From positions 19,043,098 to 19,107,097 of the forward strand of contig CM070602.1 in the NCBI GenBank assembly GCA_036346395.1: DNA of 64,000 nt. The letters are read 5' to 3'. This stretch comes from Hsuehochloa calcarea (lineage: Eukaryota; Streptophyta; Magnoliopsida; Poales; Poaceae). A program made the position numbers and the translations under genes. Of this stretch, positions 58,087 through 64,000 are shown piece after piece. Within the stretch, counting starts at the first letter, position 1; every line of letters starts with the position of its first letter. The notes beneath the pieces are model-generated. The model did not search any database and was not told the DNA's origin. It was given only the letters and a program-made list of their open reading frames with translations.

Positions 58087-59154
58087 TATTGGAAAAATAG
58101 ATAACATTTTAGTTCTATATTTTAGTATGAGGCAAAGATCACAAATAACTAGAGATACCTAAAGTGATATCAATAGCAAGCAACTCATTGCACTTCTAAA
58201 CATACTCAACAATATGATTATAGCAGAAAAACTGGTCGTACGACTAACTTACAGTCAGGCTTGATGAAGAACACGAACAGTGCAGACTCGATGTAGTGCA
58301 GATCGTAGATATCGCAGTGAAGCGAGTAGTCATAAGATGCAGTGCAGAGAGCTGTGCAGATTGTAAATATCGCAGTGAAGCGAGTAGTCATAGGATGCAG
58401 TGTAGAGAGCGGTCGCGCAGATGCGCTGCTCAGAAACCTTATTGCCGCCCCGTGCAGGAGAACTCTGCGATAATGGTGCGGAGATATCCGCTCACCCTCC
58501 TTCCCTGTACACGCCGAGGAGAAGGGGCGGCATGGTTTGACAACTCATGACCTCATAACAATTGATCATAGAAAGAGATAGAAAAATTAGAATGAATCGA
58601 TCTTTTGGTTTAGACGTCTCGACTCATTTTAAAGTCGAGACAATTACTCTCTAGTAACTGCATACTTAAACCACTGGTTTGCTAATTCAAAACCAATTAA
58701 TTGTCATTAAGCAGTGTTTATTGATCCTGATTGTACACTGGTCTACCGCCGACCGGTCTACAACTTCGACCAATGTATTACAACCACACTGGTCTAAGGA
58801 TCCGATCACTATCTTTCAACCACACTGGTCTATGCCGTCGACCATAATGGTCTATGGTTTCACCACATTATTTCGATCATACTAGTCTAAGTCTTCAACT
58901 ACACTGGTCTAATACTTCAACCAATACCTTCAACCACATTATGACGATTACACTGGTCTATACCTTCAACCACACTGGTCTAAGGTTTCGACTACACTAG
59001 TCTATACCTTCGATCACACTGGTTTATAACTCCTAGTTTAAGATTTCAACCACCCTAGTCTAAGACCACTAGTCTAAAGCTTTGTATGCTTTTAGAATTT
59101 TAGGAATAGATAAACCTTTACACATATATGACACATATAGGCCTAATTCAAACA
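58087..59154 (-). repeat. D right LTR (5' LTR)
   Basis: It is a direct repeat of 33473-34479, with CTTTG after it (59155-59159). It has the same degenerate ACTGGTCTA array (about 58735-59075). Between it and the gag ATG no Met primer site is seen, so the primer region is altered or deleted. A short duplication of the GCAGTGAAGCGAGTAGTCAT phrase occurs near 58314 and 58371. Confidence 0.88.
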
Positions 59155-59159
59155 CTTTG

Positions 59160-59676
59160 TTGTTCAAGGGACTAGGGCTGAAGAAATTATGGAAAAAATA
59201 TGAGCGAATAATATTTAATTACTGCCTTTAACAGCTCAACCTCAATGTTCACTTTCACTTTCACCCAATACTGAACACGACGATTAAATGGAAGATCGAG
59301 ACGATCGCAGATCCAGCAGTATCAACCATCAGCTTCAGGATTCAATTCAATCCTGGCTCCTGCCGCGGAGAGGGTTATATACAGCCATGACTCCACTTAG
59401 CCACAGGTGCACACAAGAAAACTGGAGAATTATCGCAACAAAATTTTGCCATTTACCAGGGAACAAGGCTAGTTCAGCAAGCTAGTGATTCTGGAAGCTC
59501 ATGCCATTACCCTTAAGAATTCAATAAATTTAAAGAGGGGGCACCATGCCTAACTGTTCTCATCTAAAGGGCTACACATACTGCAAAAAATAAAGGGGTA
59601 GGGAAACAACATAAGCGTTACAACATTTGAGGGGAGATTGTACTAGCATGCTAACTCCCCTGTGCATGTTCTTCAG
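59160..59676 (-). other. Presumed 3' untranslated and flanking region of the DUF632 gene
   Basis: This is ordinary-complexity DNA between D and the stop codon at 59677-59679. No AATAAA was found in the right orientation, so the polyadenylation site is not placed. Element D inserted about 0.5 kb downstream of the stop. Confidence 0.45.
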
Positions 59677-62342
59677 CTAATTGTTACCCTGATCCTGCAT
59701 GAGCGACATCAACCGCAGCTTCGAGTACATATTGAAAGAAGCATGGGAGAAGTCAGTCAGGGCGCGGAATAGCTCTGGCAAGTGCGCCTTCAGGATTGAA
59801 AGAGATTTTTCCCTGACTTGCTTCGATAACTTATTATGGGCTTCAACCTCATCGTCCAGCTTGCTCTTTAAGCTCTCTACTGCAAATCTCTTCTCTGAAA
59901 TTGCATCCTTTTGGCTTGTCCCCTCGCCGCTCTCTGGGTCGACATCGAATGCTCTGCGCTGTGAATGCTTGTGATACCAATCCTCAAAAGCCCGAGCCTT
60001 CCGCATGTATTCCTTGCGAGTTTGTTCGCAGGTCTCCTTCTGTTTCAACTCCTCATCTTGAACACTTAATATGGTGTCCAGGACTGCTCGAAAACTAACA
60101 ATGGCGGTCTTGGCAAGATCATCAGGCAGCTTAGTTAGATGCTCATTCCACGCTTGGAGAAGGGCTTTAATAGGAGGCTGCTGCATCCTGGGTGGCGATG
60201 CTACTTTCTCCTTTAAGCTGCTCTCGATGGGTATAAGGTTCAGTTTCAACCAGCTATAGAGAGCATTTATGTACTCCTTTTGATAACTCATGAGTTCGCT
60301 AAAATTTGTGTTCCACTTCTCTACAATATCACTTAGCTGACGCGTGTGGCTGTGGTGATGCTCACTTGTTTCGATATTGGAATCGGAAATGTCAACTGAC
60401 TTCAGATTCAACACAGTTTTCAGCTGGTTTTCATGATGCATGCGCATATCCTCCCACATTTTTGCCATCCTAAAAAGATAGCACCAAATAAAGATTGTAA
60501 AATGTTGTGTTGTGTGCTACCATATCTTGTCATTAGCAGATCACAAGCATATAAACCAAATTAAATAAGCAATAATGTGAGATGGCACTAAATTATTTTA
60601 ACCATGGCAAGACAAGTTAGACAACAAACACTGGCCCAAGCCTCAACTATACTCATCAAAGACTGTAGTTACTGAATTAGAAAAATAGAAGAGTACTGCA
60701 TTCAGGTGTGCTTTTCAACAATGCATGAAACAAAAGAAGAGAGTAGGGAAGATTTGATAAGGTGAGCAAGTTAGTGGATCGATCTATTAGTGTTCTAAAA
60801 GCACATCTGAAAAGCATGACAAAGATGCATTATGCATCTAAATTAGCAATCTCATGCATTACAAAGATGCATTATGCATCTAAATTACCTGTCAGCAAGA
60901 TCCAAAAGTCTTGGATAAAGTTGATTATCACGGAGATGCTGAATCTCTGACACAGTTGAATCCATTGATTGCATATCAACTATGTATCTTGTATGCAAAT
61001 GGGTAACAGCAGCTTTAGTTTTTTCCAGAACCTCGGTAGCAGCATTGTTTTTCTTTTGTCTATTTAACAAAGCAACCTTCCGTTGATACTCAAGTTTCAT
61101 AATCTCACCAGCCTGTGTAATTGAGATATATAAGCTGTATTACACAGTAGCAATTTCATTAAGGGCAATGTGAAATTGGTGCAGTATCAATCACTTCATT
61201 GATCATAGCTGCTTGGGAATTCATGTTTGTTTTCGTTGTGTTTTTCATGTTTGTTTTAATTTGGAAAAGATTTTTCACAGCAGCTACCAATCACTGATGA
61301 CTAGATGAGAAGTTTGGTATTTTCATCAATTTCGCCTGATCCTTGGTGTAATCAAACACAATTGCTTCAAAAAAAAGTTCTGATCATTACTCCATTTTGT
61401 TTTAAATAGTAGGAAGCATGTCCTAACAATATAGCCACATTAAAACAACCATATAAGCAAGTGCGGTGTAGCAATTACAAACTAGTCATTCTAATGTAAA
61501 CTCTGAACTTCGTGATTAGAATAATATACATAAAACTCGGAATAGCAAATACATATGCATTTGCATTGACCATATAGTTTCATGCATATTTAGAGAAGTT
61601 CTATAGTTGCTTGAATTCACTATGTTAATTTCAACATTTTGAAGAAGTTTTTGATGATTTAATACTACAAACTACAAAGTGTACTGTGACATAGTACTGT
61701 AAAGGGTACTGCTGCATGATTCGGTATTCCTCCATATATACGCTTGTACTCATTAAATTGAGATATGAAGACTATAAAGAAAATTAGTAAAACCTGGCAA
61801 TAGGTCACATCTCTGATCTCTTCAGTTACTGCTCTAGTAAAGAGATAGAAATTAGATTGTCTTCCTAGTTTTCACCTCACAAAAATAAAGCTACAGAACA
61901 TTTTTGCAGACTCTACCAGACCAAATTCTGCATTGTGTTCAATGTGAAATCATAAATGTTCTTTGATATAAGGTGACAGCTTTTACCCCTTCAAATTTTA
62001 TCTATTTCAAAATAGTAGCTAAACAAGCATCATCTCAGCACCCAAAAAAGTTTAGTCTCAGTAGAATCATTGTAATACTTCTTCAAAACTAAACATCTAG
62101 TTCAGAATATAGAAGTCCAAATTGCTAAGCAAAAAAAACATCATTGACTAGAGGAATGAGATGCACCTTCACTTCATCATAGAGCTTTTTCTCCCAGGCT
62201 AAAATTTTATCTATGACAGTTGCCAGAGTCTCCCATTCATCATTTTCAAAGTCATCCTTCCCATCATCACCATTTTGCATGCCTCTGAAGGATCTATTCC
62301 ATGTTATTATTTTCATGACTCTAGCAGAATGATCTATATGCC
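59677..62342 (-). CDS. DUF632 family protein (NRG2-like), last three exons, 5' end outside window
   Basis: Exons on the minus strand: 62167-62342, 60890-61112 (ending at about 60889) and 59677-60469, stop TAG. Splice sites follow GT-AG: acceptor TTTTACAG before 62342, donor AAG/GT at 62167, acceptor ACACAG before 61112, donor ACAG/GT at 60889, acceptor TTTTTAG before 60469. Coding frame is kept across all. Residues match the plant DUF632 domain: GHIDHSARVMKIITWNRSF, WEKKLYDEVK, KLEYQRKVALLNRQKK, THLHTRYIVDMQSMDSTVSE, LYPRLLDLADRMAKMWEDM, YINALYSWLKLNLIPIESS, VREKSLSILKAHLPELFRAL. The family usually has an N-terminal DUF630 domain, here beyond 64000. NRG2 in Arabidopsis acts in nitrate signalling; function of this member is not shown. 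It is long and helical, likely coiled coil. No lesion is seen. Confidence 0.93.
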
Positions 62343-62602
62343 CTGTAAAAGATAGTGAACATAATGAAAAAGGAGATTCAAGTAATCAGCTAGTTTACGC
62401 CAATTTTAAAAAATAACTGCAGGCAAGATATTTGCAGAAAAATTTGATATCATTTGAATGATGCCGAACTGCCCGAGTAACTTTAAAGCACGTGTACGAA
62501 GAATGGACAAGGAAACAGCATTACTATTAATCAACAGGAAAAGTTTATATATTTAACAACAGAGGTGAAGTACTCTCATTCAATTGCGCTTCAAAAGCAA
62601 AT

Positions 62603-63823
62603 GGAAGAAGTCCATTCTACCCCCTCAAGTATCGACATGCGAACAAGTAACCCCCTGTATTAAAAAATCGGACCTTTGACACCCTGAAGTTGCAAAACCG
62701 GACAACTTACCCCCCGAGGTTATTTCGTGCGGTGGTATTAATTACATGGCATTGGGTTCAGCCGGTTTCGCCACCATGATTATTACCTGGCTATGACGTG
62801 GCGATGACCCAGAGAGAAGGAAACAAAGCACCGATACAGGAGGCAACTGAGCTCGGGTGACGAACGCAGCGCCTTCAGGGGAGGCGCAGACGGCGGCCGG
62901 TGACCTCGAAAATGGGTTCCCAAGGAGGAAGGCGAGCTAGGGGTCTTGGTGTCTCGGGCGGCAGCACGTGGGCGTGAGCTCATGGCGGCGCACGGCGGCC
63001 GGAAACGGGAAGCAGGAGGGAAACGACACCGGAGGGGGAGGGGGAGAAAGGACGCATGCATGAGCATCAGGGGAGCGAGTGGAACTCACCAGTGCTGGTG
63101 GTGGTAATAGAGGTAAGCCGAGGCAGGCCGGCGACGTGAGCCTGAGGCGGCGCGGCAATGTTCGACGGTGGTGGCAACCTGGGGTGAAGTGGAACTCAAA
63201 TCGAAGGTTGGGGAGGCGTAGGGATACTCCCATGGAGAGGAATTAAAAGGGAGCTCGCCGGGTGGTGTAATGGCGACGGTGGCGGCCAGAACTGGGAAAG
63301 ATGACCGTGGCGCGAGCTCCCGTGGACAAAAACTGAAATTGGTTGGGGTTTTGATTGTGATGTTTGGGAACACGTCGTGCTTCAGATGCTCAGGGGCCAC
63401 GACGATGTCTCGGCGGTCTTCACGACATGAAGCCCCCGCTGACTCCATCACCGGCAGAGGCAGACTGGGCCCTCCGCACGCCGCTTCTGGACGCAAGGAG
63501 CCTGGCCGACGAAGGCGGGATGGGTGAGACGGCGAGCATGATAGGCATCGGTGGCGGGTGGCAGAGGAACTGCTCAAGTGGAAGAAATGCGAATGGGTAA
63601 AGGGGATTTTGCGCCAAAGAAGCTAGCTCACCTAGCCAACAAAGCGGCCGAACTGGCGAAACCGGGCCGAACGGACGCCACGTGCGCAATACCACCGCAC
63701 GAAACAGTCTCCGGGGGTAAGTTGTCCGGTTTTGCAACTTCGGGATGTAAAAGGTCCGATTTTTAATACGCGGGGTTACTTATCCGCATGTCGATACTTA
63801 AGGGGGTAGAATGGACATCTTCC
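62603..63823. mobile_element. Mutator-like non-autonomous element (1221 bp) in a DUF632 intron
   Basis: The ends are inverted repeats of about 170 bases (62603-62772 and 63655-63823), starting GGAAGAAGTCCATTCTACC. AAAGCAAAT flanks both sides (62594-62602 and 63824-63832), a perfect 9 bp duplication typical of Mutator-like elements. There is no transposase. The 880 bp interior is much more GC-rich than the surrounding intron and has gene-like frames on both strands, suggesting a Pack-MULE with captured gene DNA (inference). Confidence 0.9.
63097..63577 (-). pseudogene. Possible captured gene fragment inside the Mutator-like element
   Basis: A minus-strand frame of 163 codons (63086-63577) is followed at about 63096 by CACTG/GTGAGTTCC, a good splice-donor context. 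The predicted residues are Ser/Pro-rich at the start and have no domain I know. Other frames overlap it on both strands, so coding is not certain. It could equally be a GC-rich promoter and first exon taken from a host gene. Confidence 0.3.
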
Positions 63824-64000
63824 AAAGCAAATTAATCAGAGTTTTTACAGAAATGAGTGCACAGCATAAAAAAATAACCATAAGAAATCAATATTTCAAA
63901 ACCCACATTGCCATTTAGTCTCTAGTGGCAGTGGTGCTACATTTTAGACTTTTAGTACATCTGACAAAATAGGACTACAAAAACAGGAGCATACACCCCA

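Larger units (their letters stand above)
33473..59154 (-). mobile_element. D: minus-strand Ty1/copia element expanded to 25.7 kb by nested insertions
   Basis: LTRs at 33473-34479 and 58087-59154 are direct repeats, and CTTTG flanks both (33468-33472 and 59155-59159). From right to left the D parts are: 5' LTR, gag start (57846-58049), gag zinc knuckle (52526-52612), protease, GAG-pre-integrase and integrase (46058-47173), then reverse transcriptase and RNase H (34900-37021), and 3' LTR. Between them lie C+B3, B2 and A2. The order protease, integrase, reverse transcriptase, RNase H is diagnostic of copia. It is the oldest layer of this half of the window. Confidence 0.92.
62343..64000 (-). other. 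DUF632 gene intron reaching the window edge
   Basis: No further exon of the family was found upstream of 62342. The DNA on both sides of the Mutator-like element (62343-62602 and 63824-64000) is AT-rich intron-like sequence, so the intron is at least 1.65 kb and includes the insertion. Confidence 0.6.

Overview
The window is plant nuclear heterochromatin, most likely from a grass. It is almost wholly a stack of nested LTR retrotransposons, with the 3' part of one ordinary host gene at the right edge. The evidence for a plant is initiator-Met primer sites beside plant-type Ty3/gypsy and Ty1/copia LTRs, a florendovirus-like pararetrovirus relic, Mutator-type and microsatellite-bound MITE insertions, and an intron-containing DUF632 gene. 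A grass (perhaps Oryza-like) is inferred from the element types and was not proven.

Layout. 1-19482: element A1, a non-autonomous Ty3/gypsy element cut by the window start, holding an 11.8 kb minus-strand chromovirus N (2496-14275, target duplication CTAGG). 19483-21036: minus-strand Caulimoviridae fragment (movement-protein region and Met primer site) ending at a (TA)n tract. 21037-21458: (TA)n, a 286 bp MITE with long inverted ends, (TA)n and (TG)n. 21881-32706: minus-strand Ty3/gypsy B1, broken by truncated plus-strand A3 (23110-28622), the coding relative of A1. 33473-59154: a single Ty1/copia element D (minus strand, target duplication CTTTG) spread over 25.7 kb by insertions: A2 (37022-46057, duplication CTTTC), B2 (47174-52525), and the joined fragments C (52613-55671) and B3 (55672-57845). 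59677-64000: last three visible exons of a DUF632 gene on the minus strand, with a 1.2 kb Mutator-like element (62603-63823, 9 bp duplication) in an intron.

How the parts relate. A1, A2 and A3 share an LTR family: A3 keeps gag, protease and reverse transcriptase, while A1 and A2 keep only the first gag codons and the last pol codons, so they would depend on A3-like proteins. B1, B2 and B3 are a second family: B1 is coding but broken, B3 lost everything between leader and integrase, and B2 codes for Gag plus a long unrecognised extension.

The most unusual object is B2. Its two LTRs are INVERTED, both outer ends are U3 ends, the inner end of the right LTR carries a short copy of the primer-binding site, and the unit sits in a near-perfect 5 bp target duplication inside D. 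This looks like an integrated aberrant reverse-transcription product. A second general observation is that LTR pairs and paralogues disagree mostly at CAG/CTG sites, which suggests base-calling error at methylated CHG sites; frameshifts in the A and N elements should be read with that in mind. Coordinates without a target duplication or clear homology break are approximate to tens of bases.
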